Below are positions 1 through 9,011 of a stretch of 64,000 bases of DNA, piece by piece. A program made the translations under genes and the position numbers. The notes beneath the pieces were generated by a model. That model searched no databases. It saw nothing but the letters and a program-made list of their open reading frames with translations, and was not told the DNA's origin. Source of the DNA: Psychrobacter sp. Pi2-1 (GTDB lineage: Bacteria; Pseudomonadota; Gammaproteobacteria; Pseudomonadales; Moraxellaceae); contig NZ_CAJHBO010000003.1 in NCBI RefSeq assembly GCF_904846645.1, positions 109,083-173,082 of the forward strand, given 5' to 3'. Each line of letters starts with the position of its first letter. Position 1 is the first letter of the stretch.

Positions 1-1
1 T

Positions 2-1237
2 AACTTCCAAGAACTGACTCATATCAAGAAAGCATTAATTGTGCTATTTAATCGTTTACAAGAAGCGAGGCAAGGTTATGAAACCCTTGCGGCCTTTGAA
101 CAGCAGTTACACAATAAAGATGTGTCACTTGATGTGCAATTGCATAATTTTCAAAGCATGATTTCTCATGAGTTAAAAACGTCATTGAATGCAATTGTAG
201 GTGGTTTACAACTATTGGATCATGAGGCGCTCAACAGAGAGCAAAAAGACGCGGTAGAGATTATCAGTAGTGGTAGTGATAAATTGGTATTGTCGTTAGA
301 TCATATTATACAGTTGAACCAGATCCAAAAAGGCCAGATAAGAATTCATAAAAATGAGTTTAACCCATTACAGTTAATCGCTGACCTGTTAGTTAAGTTT
401 GAAAATACAGCTACGCAAAAAGGGCTAGAGCTGATTAGTAATATTCATCATATAGACTATAGCCTATACGGTGATTCAGAAAAAATACATCAGATACTAT
501 CGATACTACTCAATAATGCGATTAAGTTCACGCCTGTTGGAAAAGTTACGATTACGTCGCAACTGACACATTTTAATAAGAGTAATCGCTGGCAGATTAG
601 CGTGAAAGATACCGGTATTGGTATCGATAATGAGCACCTAGACGATATATTTAACCCGTTCTTTCAGGTGGATTCGTCGCAAACTCGCCAGTATGAAGGC
701 TCAGGGGTTGGCTTACCTATCGTTAGACAAATGGCACAGCTTATGGGTGCTACTATAGATGTTGATAGTGTGCTTGGTGTAGGTACGCAGTTTACGCTGA
801 CCATAGCGATGCCCAATCAACAGCAATCAAAACAGCAGCGCTTATTGTCTGGCCTAACGATTATTTATTATTACTATCATGAGACAGGCTCCTTGTTAGA
901 GGAACTGGAATACCTAGGCGCTACGATTATTTGTCGCCAAGGTAACCAACTCGTCATAGAGGAGATGCGTAAGCAGAAAGTTGACATGGTGATGTTTGCT
1001 GAAGATGTCTTCCCAGAAACAGCTGAGATACTAGCCAAACGCATTCGTCAGTATGAAAGCGATGAGGGTAGTAAGAGCGAGCATCGTGCGTTATTGGTAT
1101 ATTGGTATCCGCAGCATCGGGCGCGCTATGTAGACAGTTTTGAGTATGGTTTAAAAGCAGCTGGCGTTGACTATTGTCATATTGCTACTTATAAAGACAA
1201 AGCGTTAAGCGACTTATTAAAACAATGGTTGGTTTAG
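2..1237 (+). CDS. Sensor histidine kinase with degenerate C-terminal receiver-like domain (5' truncated by window)
   Basis: The frame is open from base 2, so the N-terminal sensor part lies outside the window. A HisKA dimerisation domain carries the H-box SHELKT, with the phospho-acceptor His encoded at 167-169. It is followed by a HATPase_c domain with an N-box (LLNNAIKF), a G1 box (DTGIGI) and a G2 box (GSGVGLPI). The last 130 or so residues alternate strand and helix like a receiver domain, but the acidic pocket and the phospho-acceptor Asp are not recognisable: YYYYHE stands where DD is usual, and FAEDVFPE where a D..MP motif is usual. Family knowledge makes it a two-component kinase of the hybrid (BarA/GacS-like) type. 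The input signal and partner regulator cannot be told. It converges on the dacC-like gene, and a shared terminator lies between them. Confidence 0.85.
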   Translation, partial: NFQELTHIKKALIVLFNRLQEARQGYETLAAFEQQLHNKDVSLDVQLHNFQSMISHELKTSLNAIVGGLQLLDHEALNREQKDAVEIISSGSDKLVLSLDHIIQLNQIQKGQIRIHKNEFNPLQLIADLLVKFENTATQKGLELISNIHHIDYSLYGDSEKIHQILSILLNNAIKFTPVGKVTITSQLTHFNKSNRWQISVKDTGIGIDNEHLDDIFNPFFQVDSSQTRQYEGSGVGLPIVRQMAQLMGATIDVDSVLGVGTQFTLTIAMPNQQQSKQQRLLSGLTIIYYYYHETGSLLEELEYLGATIICRQGNQLVIEEMRKQKVDMVMFAEDVFPETAEILAKRIRQYESDEGSKSEHRALLVYWYPQHRARYVDSFEYGLKAAGVDYCHIATYKDKALSDLLKQWLV

Positions 1238-1355
1238 ACGTAGTACGGTTCTATTAAATCCGTATTCCTAGTTAGATTTATTTTACTAGGTAGCGTTTTT
1301 ATATTTTCGACTTTTCAATGTCGAAGCACTTTTAAATTAAAGTAGGTATAAATAC

Positions 1356-1387
1356 AAAAAAGACGCCCATTTTAAGGCGTCTTTTTT
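1356..1387. terminator. Bidirectional rho-independent terminator
   Basis: The stem GACGCC/GGCGTC is flanked by A6 on the left and T6 on the right, so it works in both directions. It sits between the convergent kinase and D,D-carboxypeptidase genes. Confidence 0.85.
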
Positions 1388-1426
1388 AAATAGTTTTTAG
1401 CTAGAATTGCTTTTTAAAAGTTTCTC

Positions 1427-2593
1427 TTAGAAAAGATTTTTTACCCAGCGTACGATATGTTCCCACGTACGGCTCATAAAGCCTGACTGTTCGATATCAT
1501 TGGTTGCGATAATTGGAACTGAGGCTACCGCTTTACCATCGATTACAGCCATCATTTTACCAACTTCCTGACCTTTCTTGATCGGTGCTTCTAAGCTCTC
1601 AGGAATATCGACCACTGTAGTAATTTTGTTTTTCTGTGTTTTGCTGGTTAGAATTTGCAAGTTGTCGCCAGTTGCCAGTTCTACCTCGTCAGCTTCTCCA
1701 AACCATACTGGAAGCTTACTAACGAACTGTCCAGTGGGTGCTTTGGTAACGGTTGTAAAGTGACCGAAACCCCAGTTAAGTAGTTCACGTGACTGATCAG
1801 CGCGAGCCTGTTGGCTCTTGGTACCCATAATGACAGAGATTAGACGCATGCCTTCACGATTGCTTGATGCAACCAAGCAGTAGCCTGCCGCATCAGTGTG
1901 GCCTGTTTTTAAGCCATCAACAGTTGGGTCAGTAATCAGCAGAGCATTACGGTTACCTTGGGTAATACCATTATAAGTGAACTCTTTTTCTGCGTAGATA
2001 CTATAGTAGTCGCCGCTGTTTTTGATAATAGCGCGAGCAAGTTTAGATAAATCCAAAGCAGATGCTAAATGACCTTCATCAGGCATACCGGTAGCATTGA
2101 CAAAGTTAGAGTTCTCCATGCCAATCTTTTGCGCTTGTTCGTTCATCAAGATTGCAAACGAGGCTTCACTGCCAGCAATATGTTCAGCCATGGCTTTTGA
2201 TGCATCATTACCTGATTGAATAATGATCCCACGTAGCATATCGATGACGCTGGCGGTTTTGTTCACAGGCACATACATACAAGATTGGCTGCTGCTACCA
2301 CGGCACCATGCGTTTGGACTCATCAATACCTGTTCATCTTCTTTCAAATCGCCTGATGCTAAGCGTTGCTCAATGATATAACTGGTCATCATCTTAGTCA
2401 GAGATGCTGGCGGCAGTGCCTCATTGGCGTTCTTTTGAGCCAAGATTTCGCCAGTGTTATAGTCCATCAACACATAGGCAGTATTGTCCATTTCAGGTGG
2501 TTGAATGGCTGCGTTTGCCACTACTGCAATCATTGAGATACTTACACCAACTACCAGCTGTATCAGCTGATTTTTTACACGCTTTACTGTCAT
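1427..2593 (-). CDS. dacC: D-alanyl-D-alanine carboxypeptidase (PBP5/6 family)
   Basis: This is a low-molecular-mass penicillin-binding protein that trims the terminal D-Ala from peptidoglycan pentapeptides in the periplasm. An N-terminal signal peptide (about residues 1-29, ending ANA) precedes a serine peptidase S11 domain with all three motifs: SLTK (Ser64, Lys67), SGN (127-129) and KTG (229-231). A C-terminal PBP5-type domain follows, and the protein ends in an amphipathic helix (SRTWEHIVRWVKNLF) typical of membrane anchoring. The length of 388 aa is normal for DacA/DacC, and the choice of symbol within that family is uncertain. Upstream, at 2656-2706, lies a long perfect inverted repeat that may affect its expression. 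Confidence 0.93.
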   Translation of the reverse strand: MTVKRVKNQLIQLVVGVSISMIAVVANAAIQPPEMDNTAYVLMDYNTGEILAQKNANEALPPASLTKMMTSYIIEQRLASGDLKEDEQVLMSPNAWCRGSSSQSCMYVPVNKTASVIDMLRGIIIQSGNDASKAMAEHIAGSEASFAILMNEQAQKIGMENSNFVNATGMPDEGHLASALDLSKLARAIIKNSGDYYSIYAEKEFTYNGITQGNRNALLITDPTVDGLKTGHTDAAGYCLVASSNREGMRLISVIMGTKSQQARADQSRELLNWGFGHFTTVTKAPTGQFVSKLPVWFGEADEVELATGDNLQILTSKTQKNKITTVVDIPESLEAPIKKGQEVGKMMAVIDGKAVASVPIIATNDIEQSGFMSRTWEHIVRWVKNLF

Positions 2594-3093
2594 ATATCAT
2601 TACACCGCATCATGGAACCAAATGTATCTATCGCTTATGTTTTGTACCTATTTCCATACATTATTTTAAGCAGCATGTCTTAAATGCAGTGTTTAAAATA
2701 ATGTATCGACGAAAATAGTAACGCCTACACAATAGACATAAAATTAACGCCTTATCTTAGCAAAATGACTACCGATGGGGAATCGATAAATGCAAAAATA
2801 AGGCAAGTTTGAAAAGAAAAATGAAGGCCTATCATATATTTGTTCTAACTATCATCTGACCAGTCTCTGTAATAAAAATTTAACGCTCACAAAAAAGCCT
2901 GCTGCCCTGCTTGTGAATAACAAGTAAAGTGACAGCAAGCTTTGATGCTACAGATATCTAAACAATCAGTTGATAATATTTGCTTAACCGATGTTATAAA
3001 TAGTACATAGCTTTTATTTTATTATCATTGATACCAATATTATTAATAAGTTAAGCAGAGGACGCTAGTCGTTAAATCAAACTAGCTAGTTGT
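2594..3093. other. Gene-free stretch with a long inverted repeat
   Basis: About 500 bp separate the 3' end of the small exported protein gene from the start of dacC, both on the minus strand. No coding frame stands out. It holds the 14-bp perfect inverted repeat described separately, and a short hairpin (CTTGT-GAATA-ACAAG) near 2919-2933 with no T-tract. Confidence 0.6.
2656..2706. repeat. 14-bp perfect inverted repeat upstream of dacC
   Basis: The arms ATACATTATTTTAA (2656-2669) and TTAAAATAATGTAT (2693-2706) are exact reverse complements around a 23-nt loop. The loop holds a short nested GCAT/ATGC pair. The element starts 63 bp upstream of the dacC start codon. It could be an operator or an mRNA leader hairpin. 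It has no T-tract on either side suited to termination. Confidence 0.6.
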
Positions 3094-3528
3094 CTAATAA
3101 TCCGCGTTTGCCAAATCTTCACATAGTGCTTTGTTTTCTTGCTTTGAGAATCCCATTGTCCAACTACGAATACCTTGTAGTATCTGGCGATAGTCTTGCT
3201 GTGTAGATAGGTATTGAATAGCCGCTTTTGGATCTTCTAGAGAAGGCATTAGCTCATGTAGCTGTACGGTATACGACTTATAGAACCGCTGTTTTTGCTT
3301 ACCATTTAGCATTGGTGGGCATATCTCTGATAGTACCTGCATCACCGCAATTTCATGCTTAGTAATGTTAATGCCAGACAGGTCTAGCGGAATGGTAGTG
3401 CCAGAGTTATTCGCAGCATTAGAAGCTTGAGACAGCATAGCAACAGACGTTATCAGTCCTGCAATCCCAACTTTTGAGGCAGTATTTGCTATCACAGAAG
3501 CTATAGATAATATCGATTGTTTATTCAT
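3094..3528 (-). CDS. Small exported protein of unknown function
   Basis: The 144-aa protein has an N-terminal signal-like segment (hydrophobic stretch about residues 15-32, then a small-residue region ending SNAANN). The mature part is about 105 residues, mostly helical by composition, with two Cys (ICPP and ALCEDL) that might pair in the periplasm. It resembles a short Moraxellaceae-restricted family that I recall under the Moraxella label MCR_0457. I cannot confirm this by search. No catalytic motif is visible. It sits alone, about 500 bp from dacC on the same strand and 540 bp from the divergent surE. Function unknown. Confidence 0.7.
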   Translation of the reverse strand: MNKQSILSIASVIANTASKVGIAGLITSVAMLSQASNAANNSGTTIPLDLSGINITKHEIAVMQVLSEICPPMLNGKQKQRFYKSYTVQLHELMPSLEDPKAAIQYLSTQQDYRQILQGIRSWTMGFSKQENKALCEDLANADY

Positions 3529-4068
3529 TCAGTATTACACTCGCTCGTCTTTATTTAATGGTCATATGTTAATCGGTAAAAAAACAAAAGTCACATAAAA
3601 TATTGATTTATGTGTAGATATCTTGTGAGCCAAAACCATTTTTTAGCAACATATCAGTAGCATACCCTAATGACGTTACTTCAGTATCAGTACATCGGTT
3701 TGTATTGTTGTGGGGTGTTGCGTATTGTAACTCGATACTTAATTTACTAATTGTCATCCGCTCTACACAAGTATTTGTCACGTTACTTTTCTCATATAAT
3801 TATTGGCATAAGAAGAGCATGATACTTTGCTAAAGACAGGGTTCGTGTCGTTATATTATTCAGTTATAATCGCCCATGCTATCAAAACGATTCTTTTTCT
3901 CTAGACTGAGACGTAATGTCACTGGAAAATTAGAGTATCATGATTTTATTTTAAACATGAGCATCGTTCGTTGATGGCTATTTTGATCAGATATGACACG
4001 ATAGCAGAATTATCAAGTAGAGATGTAGAAAGACAGCTAATAAAATATTAACCACATACTGAGCAGAA
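3529..4068. other. Intergenic region between divergent genes
   Basis: This 540-bp AT-rich spacer separates the divergent small exported protein gene and surE, so it should hold both promoters. I see an 8-bp inverted repeat (CACATAAA/TTTATGTG, 3592-3614) close to the minus-strand gene, no convincing coding frame, and no promoter I would defend. Confidence 0.5.
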
Positions 4069-4887
4069 ATGAGATTTTTAATTAGTAATGATGATGGTGT
4101 TTATGCACCAGGATTATTGGCGTTATCTCAGGCATTATCGACTATCGGCGAAGTCGTCGTCGTTGCTCCCAACGATGAACAAAGCGGCTATGCCAGTGCG
4201 TTAAGTGTTTCAAGACCACTGCATACATATCAGCTGCCTTCTGGATTTATAGCGGTAAATGGTTCACCAGCTGATTGTGTTTATCTAGCAATCCATGATT
4301 TGTATCGTGATAGTGACTTTGACTGCGTGATTACAGGTATCAACTCAGGGGCTAACTTGGGACAGGATGTGATGTTCTCTGGTACGTTTGGTGCAGCATT
4401 GACTGCGCAACTATCTGGTATTCCTGCTATAGCAACGTCTTTGGTAGGCGGGGGTGTCAAAAACGGCGGGCAAGAATCAGCCAGTGATTATCAAGTGGCC
4501 GCACATGAAATCGTCAAACTGCTTACTGAGACTTCGGTTTTAGAGATGCTTAAAAGTTTGCCCTATCATGTATTAAACGTTAATATTCCTGATGTGCAGC
4601 ATACCGATGATATCAAGGGTAGAAAAATAACCTCGCTAGGCCATAAGCAAGCTGCTCAGCCAGTACGTCATATGATAGACCCACGCGGCCGAGATGCATA
4701 TTGGTTGTCTCTACGAAAAGGTAAAAATGAGCAATCATCAGAGACGTCAATCGATGCGTTACAAGCGAATCAGGATATGATGACAGATTATGAGGCCGTA
4801 GCGGCAGGGTATGTCAGTTTGTCACCAGTACGCCTACATCACACGCCAACGGCAGCGCTAGATAGATTATCAACACTCGCGCTATAA
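4069..4887 (+). CDS. surE: 5'/3'-nucleotidase SurE
   Basis: SurE is a metal-dependent phosphatase acting on nucleoside monophosphates, linked to stationary-phase survival. The N-terminal LISNDDG motif gives the metal ligands Asp8 and Asp9. NGSPADC, NSGANLGQD and the SGTFGAA loop follow, all characteristic of the family. The length of 272 aa is slightly above the usual 250-260. In many Gammaproteobacteria surE is followed by pcm, nlpD and rpoS. Here an NlpD-type gene follows directly, and no pcm or rpoS is present. The start chosen is the only ATG ahead of the conserved N-terminus, and its Shine-Dalgarno is weak. Confidence 0.95.
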   Translation: MRFLISNDDGVYAPGLLALSQALSTIGEVVVVAPNDEQSGYASALSVSRPLHTYQLPSGFIAVNGSPADCVYLAIHDLYRDSDFDCVITGINSGANLGQDVMFSGTFGAALTAQLSGIPAIATSLVGGGVKNGGQESASDYQVAAHEIVKLLTETSVLEMLKSLPYHVLNVNIPDVQHTDDIKGRKITSLGHKQAAQPVRHMIDPRGRDAYWLSLRKGKNEQSSETSIDALQANQDMMTDYEAVAAGYVSLSPVRLHHTPTAALDRLSTLAL

Positions 4888-5022
4888 ATTCTATAAGATA
4901 TAATCCATACCGGCTTATTAAACACTGACGTGTTATGAGAATATCAGAAGACTCTTGTATGGCATTAAGATCTTTTGAATGATTAAACAATGAATGAGCA
5001 ACACAAAGAATAGGAACCTTGT

Positions 5023-5811
5023 ATGAAAAAAATCATAGCTGGATCGCACCTTGTTAAAGCCGCGTTGATTGGTACTATGGCAGTCGCTACTCTATCTGTC
5101 GTTGGCTGTGCAACGAAGCCTACCTATCAATCAGCAAACCAAGCAGGTCCTAAGATTATCACTAACGCGCAAGGCGTCCCTAACTATCACCGTGTACAAC
5201 GCGGCGATACGGTCAGCCAGATTGCAGCGCGTTATCGTCTGAACTATCGCCAAATCGGTGCGATGAACAATCTAGATAGTAAATACACCATCTATAGTGG
5301 GCAATGGCTCAAACTATGGCAAGGCAATGCGGCAACCACTGCAAGTAACAATAGCTACAGTGCTCCAGTTCAAACGCAACCAACTTATACGTCACCTGTG
5401 ACCCAATCTCAAATACCAGCCTATGAAGCCACTGCCAACTCGACCTCTGGTTATGATTACCCTACGCGCAACCCAGTAACTCGTAATATTGACCCTGCTG
5501 CGGGCAATATGGGAATGTGGTTTGCAGGCAAGGTTGGTGATCCAGTACTTGCCAGCCAATCGGGAACTGTGCTTTACTCAGGCAACGGTCTGCCAGAGTA
5601 TGGCAATCTAATTATGATTCGTCATAGTGATAACTACATCACAGCCTACGCGCACAACAGCCAATTATTGGTGCAAGAAGGCGATACAGTACAGCGTGGT
5701 CAACGCATTGCCAGTATGGGCAGCAGTGGTCAGACCAATGAGGTAGGCTTAGAGTTTCAAGTTCGCTTAAATGGCAATCCTATTGACCCACGTAGCGTAC
5801 TTGGGCGTTAG
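5023..5811 (+). CDS. nlpD: NlpD-like lipoprotein: LysM plus degenerate LytM/M23 domain
   Basis: A lipoprotein signal ends at Cys29 (lipobox SVVGC). One LysM peptidoglycan-binding domain follows (about 55-99), then a Pro/Thr/Gln/Ser-rich linker and a C-terminal M23/LytM domain (about 160-262). The domain keeps the YAH histidine, but the first metal-binding HxxxD motif is replaced by MGMWFAG, and the usual LHFE histidine is Glu in GLEFQV. It is therefore probably not an enzyme but an amidase activator like E. coli NlpD or EnvC. It lies downstream of surE as nlpD usually does, with its own good spacing and a GGAACC Shine-Dalgarno. It probably acts with amidases in cell separation; that role is inferred. 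Confidence 0.88.
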   Translation: MKKIIAGSHLVKAALIGTMAVATLSVVGCATKPTYQSANQAGPKIITNAQGVPNYHRVQRGDTVSQIAARYRLNYRQIGAMNNLDSKYTIYSGQWLKLWQGNAATTASNNSYSAPVQTQPTYTSPVTQSQIPAYEATANSTSGYDYPTRNPVTRNIDPAAGNMGMWFAGKVGDPVLASQSGTVLYSGNGLPEYGNLIMIRHSDNYITAYAHNSQLLVQEGDTVQRGQRIASMGSSGQTNEVGLEFQVRLNGNPIDPRSVLGR

Positions 5812-5880
5812 ACTTAAATAATAGCTACGGATAGCTTGGCCACTGTGAGCCATTTTATTTATTCATGTTTGAGATTTTTT

Positions 5881-7179
5881 ATGAGATTAAAAAAGCAATA
5901 CCTCACCCTTATGCCAGCATTAGTGATGGTCGGGTGTACAAGCCAGCAGGCAATGCAAAGTAAGCCTGTTCGTCAAGGCGGCGTTGAGATTACTCAAACC
6001 CAAACCGTTCAGGTCAAACCAACACCTGCGCCAGTCGTAAAACCGCAGCCTGCGCCAAAGCCTAGCTACAGTAGTTTTTCTGATTGGAAGTCAGACTTTT
6101 CTATGCGTGCTATCTCGTCAGGCTATGATGCCCAAGTTATTGGTCGATTGCTCGATTCTGCTTATCTAAATCAGCAAGTCATCTCATTAGATTCAGGTCA
6201 ACCCGAGTTTTCCAAGATGCCGTGGGAATACGTAGATTCTGCGGTATCAAGTGGACGCGTCAGTGTAGGGAAGCGTAAATTTGCCGAGCAGCGTGCTTAT
6301 TTGTCTCAGCTAGAGTCTCAGTATGGGGTCAATGCAGAGATTATCGCTGCGATATGGGGCATGGAGTCATCGTATGGCGCTGTGACCGGTAATAGTGATT
6401 TGCCAAGTTCGCTTGCCAGCCTTGCCTATGATGGTCGTCGTCAAGAGTTTGCTGAAACGCAGTTGCTATCGTTAGCGACACTGCTACAACGCGGTGATGT
6501 ATCATGGTCACAGTTGGACGGTTCTTGGGCAGGTGGTATGGGACAAACCCAGTTTATCCCTGAGACTTGGCTCAAACAAGGGGTCGATGGTGATGGTAAT
6601 GGACATCGCAACCCTTGGGCCACTGGTGATGCACTAGCGTCGACTGCCAACTATCTGAGTAACTCAGGTTGGGTTCGTGGCTTAGCGCCTTTTTATGAAG
6701 CAACGGTGCCAGCCTCGTTTGATTACTCAGTGGTTGGTAGTAAACAACCTGCCGCTAGATGGGCTGCGATGGGCGTCGATACGATAGAGGACGTTTACTT
6801 AGATGCCAATACTCAGATGGAGCTATGGTTACCTGCTGGTAAGGATGGTCCAGTATTACTGTTAAGCCCAAACTTTGATGTGATTAAAGTCTATAACAAC
6901 TCATCAAGTTATGCGTTGGGCGTTAGTCTGCTAGGCAAAACGATTAATGGACAAAGCGGTTTGCAAAAGTCTTGGCCTCGTTATGAGCGTCCGTTATCGA
7001 CTACGCAAGTGACTAACCTACAACGTCGGTTGACTAGTATGGGTTACGATACCAAAGGCGCTGATGGTATCGTGGGTACCAATACTCGTATGGCATTCCA
7101 GCGCTGGCAAGCAGATAACGGCCAAACACCAGATGGATTTATTACTCAAAACAGTGCGTCTTCATTGGCTGGATGGTGA
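5881..7179 (+). CDS. mltB: Lytic murein transglycosylase B family lipoprotein with C-terminal peptidoglycan-binding domain
   Basis: MltB-type enzymes cleave the MurNAc-GlcNAc bond of peptidoglycan, leaving 1,6-anhydro ends. The start at 5881 is preferred to an upstream TTG because it gives a clean lipoprotein signal (MRLKK, hydrophobic core, Cys19 after VMVG) and has a GAG box upstream. A Pro/Lys-rich linker leads into an SLT_2 domain. The catalytic Glu is in WGMESSYG, about residue 162, and GGMGQTQFIP is the family substrate-binding motif. The last 60 residues form a PG_binding_1 domain (LQRRLTSMGY, DGIVGTNTRMAF). A strong terminator follows. The precise paralogue (MltB or another SLT_2 enzyme) is uncertain. 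Confidence 0.9.
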   Translation: MRLKKQYLTLMPALVMVGCTSQQAMQSKPVRQGGVEITQTQTVQVKPTPAPVVKPQPAPKPSYSSFSDWKSDFSMRAISSGYDAQVIGRLLDSAYLNQQVISLDSGQPEFSKMPWEYVDSAVSSGRVSVGKRKFAEQRAYLSQLESQYGVNAEIIAAIWGMESSYGAVTGNSDLPSSLASLAYDGRRQEFAETQLLSLATLLQRGDVSWSQLDGSWAGGMGQTQFIPETWLKQGVDGDGNGHRNPWATGDALASTANYLSNSGWVRGLAPFYEATVPASFDYSVVGSKQPAARWAAMGVDTIEDVYLDANTQMELWLPAGKDGPVLLLSPNFDVIKVYNNSSSYALGVSLLGKTINGQSGLQKSWPRYERPLSTTQVTNLQRRLTSMGYDTKGADGIVGTNTRMAFQRWQADNGQTPDGFITQNSASSLAGW

Positions 7180-7585
7180 GGTAAACTGACGGTATTTATA
7201 CACTGTATAAAAGTGGCTCTTTTTAATCGTACTTAGCCATTATGAATTAGTCACTAGTCATCAAACGATAATTTACTTTGTTCTACAAAAAGCACCTTGC
7301 CAAGGTGCTTTTTTTGTCTCAATCTATGTCTGATTTTGCTGACACCTTCAACACCATTGACAATGCAACAAATATCAAATATTAAGACCAGTGTAATCTG
7401 GCTTTATTCAAAACTTATCAGGACAAGGTTAATACAAGAAAGTTGATACTTTGAATGATAGACTCTAGATAATATGTTTTTTAACGACGACTTTTATCCA
7501 TAGTGTTTAGTAACAGTTTTCAATGACCATTTTAAATAACAATTTTGATTATAAATAATTAGAACGACAGAAAGAGCGTGACCTT
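7180..7585. other. Intergenic region before the molybdenum cofactor cluster
   Basis: This stretch holds the terminator at 7287-7316 and about 270 bp of AT-rich sequence that must carry the moeA promoter. I found no convincing -35/-10 pair, riboswitch-like structure or coding frame. Confidence 0.5.
7287..7316 (+). terminator. Rho-independent terminator after mltB-like gene
   Basis: The 8-bp stem AGCACCTT/AAGGTGCT has a 3-nt loop, an A-run upstream and a T7 tract downstream. The flanking A-run makes it potentially bidirectional. Confidence 0.9.
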
Positions 7586-8881
7586 ATGATTACCATGGAA
7601 GAATTACAAGCTGCGATACAGCAACGGATAGATAATTATCATATTACTGACTTTCCACTACAAAAAAGAGCCGTTAACACTCTAGAGTTGCTGGGCAGCC
7701 TAAACCATATACTGGCTCAAGATATTGCTTCGCCCTTTGATGTACCGCGACAGAATCTATCTGCGATGGATGGCTATGCGATTGCCAAAGGTAGTGAGTT
7801 ATCAGAAAGCAGTACTATTGAAATCGTTGGTGAGTCGCAGGCTGGTAGTGCTTATACTGGTAAGGCAGCAGCAGGGCAAGGGGTGCGGATTTTTACGGGT
7901 GCAGTCGTGCCTGATTGCTGTGATACGGTCATTATGCAAGAGAATACAAATTTTGCAGATATCAGAGCAACCGTTGATAAATCTCGACCTTATTACATCA
8001 AACTCACGCAAACGGCCAAAGTTGACGATAATATCCGCTCACAAGGCGAAGAGATTGAGTCTGGTGAAGCCGTTTTAAAAATTGGTAAACGACTTAATCC
8101 TGCAGATATTAGCTTACTGGCTAACCTTGGTATTAGCCAAGTGAACGTGTTCCAGCCGCTTGTCGTAGGCGTGTTGGCAACAGGTGATGAACTTGTAGCT
8201 ATTGACAATGAACTGCAAAGTCTAGCCCAAATATATAACTCGAATACCCCAACGCTCAAAAGCTTGCTATCAGATCTGCCTATCACTATTCGTGATTATG
8301 GCATTATTCCTGATAACCTAGAGCAGACAACTATCGCAGTCAATGAGGCCATGCAGGACTGTGATGTACTGATATCGACAGCAGGTGTCTCTGTTGGTGA
8401 CTATGATTTTTTGACCAATGTGATTGAAACACTAGGTCGGATTAACCATTATAAAGTAGCGATGAAGCCTGGTAAGCCTTTTGTATTTGGTGAATTGAAT
8501 AAAAATCTCGATAAGCCAGTACTGTATTTTGGCCTACCGGGCAATCCGCTATCTACGGTTGTGGGTACGTTACAGTTTGTGATTCCTGCATTGTGGCAAA
8601 TGTCAGGTGCTAGCGTATCAGAGCAGCCGATGCCGCTAACGATCAAGGCCAAACTCATCAGTGATATCAGAAAATCTCCCGGCCGCAAAGACTTTCAGCG
8701 TGGCGTATTGTCACGAGATAATACAGGTCATTATCAAGTTGAGTGCTTCTCAAGACAGCAGTCACATAGAATTAAACAGTTGAGCCGCGCTAATTGCTTC
8801 ATTGTGTTGGATAAAGATAGTGGGAACGTAGCAGCTGGTAATGACGTCGTTGTACAACCGTTTCCTTGGCTACATCGCTAA
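7586..8881 (+). CDS. moeA: Molybdopterin molybdenumtransferase MoeA
   Basis: MoeA inserts molybdate into adenylylated molybdopterin to give Moco in the cytoplasm. The 431-aa length and motifs fit: SAMDGYAI near the N-terminus, a GTGDEL-type segment (ATGDEL), the MoCF-binding-fold signature STAGVSVGDYD, then MKPGKPFVFG and FGLPGNPLST. The protein follows the usual MoeA N, I, II, III and C-terminal beta-barrel arrangement. It is the first gene of a nine-gene molybdenum cluster on the plus strand. Two in-frame ATGs (7586 and 7595) are possible starts; the first is listed. Confidence 0.95.
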   Translation: MITMEELQAAIQQRIDNYHITDFPLQKRAVNTLELLGSLNHILAQDIASPFDVPRQNLSAMDGYAIAKGSELSESSTIEIVGESQAGSAYTGKAAAGQGVRIFTGAVVPDCCDTVIMQENTNFADIRATVDKSRPYYIKLTQTAKVDDNIRSQGEEIESGEAVLKIGKRLNPADISLLANLGISQVNVFQPLVVGVLATGDELVAIDNELQSLAQIYNSNTPTLKSLLSDLPITIRDYGIIPDNLEQTTIAVNEAMQDCDVLISTAGVSVGDYDFLTNVIETLGRINHYKVAMKPGKPFVFGELNKNLDKPVLYFGLPGNPLSTVVGTLQFVIPALWQMSGASVSEQPMPLTIKAKLISDIRKSPGRKDFQRGVLSRDNTGHYQVECFSRQQSHRIKQLSRANCFIVLDKDSGNVAAGNDVVVQPFPWLHR

Positions 8882-9011
8882 TTCATCGTTTGCCAATTTA
8901 TTGTAGGGTGGTCGCACAAAGTTAGAGAGCAATCCCATGACCTTACACTGGTATGCTAAACACGAATAATAAAGTAGTGCTTATAGTAAGCAGTACTGAT
9001 GGCAGTAACAT

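Noticed and set aside
2884..2955. Possible terminator in the spacer between the exported protein and dacC
   Set aside because: The pairing between CCTGCTGCC and GTGACAGCAAGC is partial and there is no T-tract.
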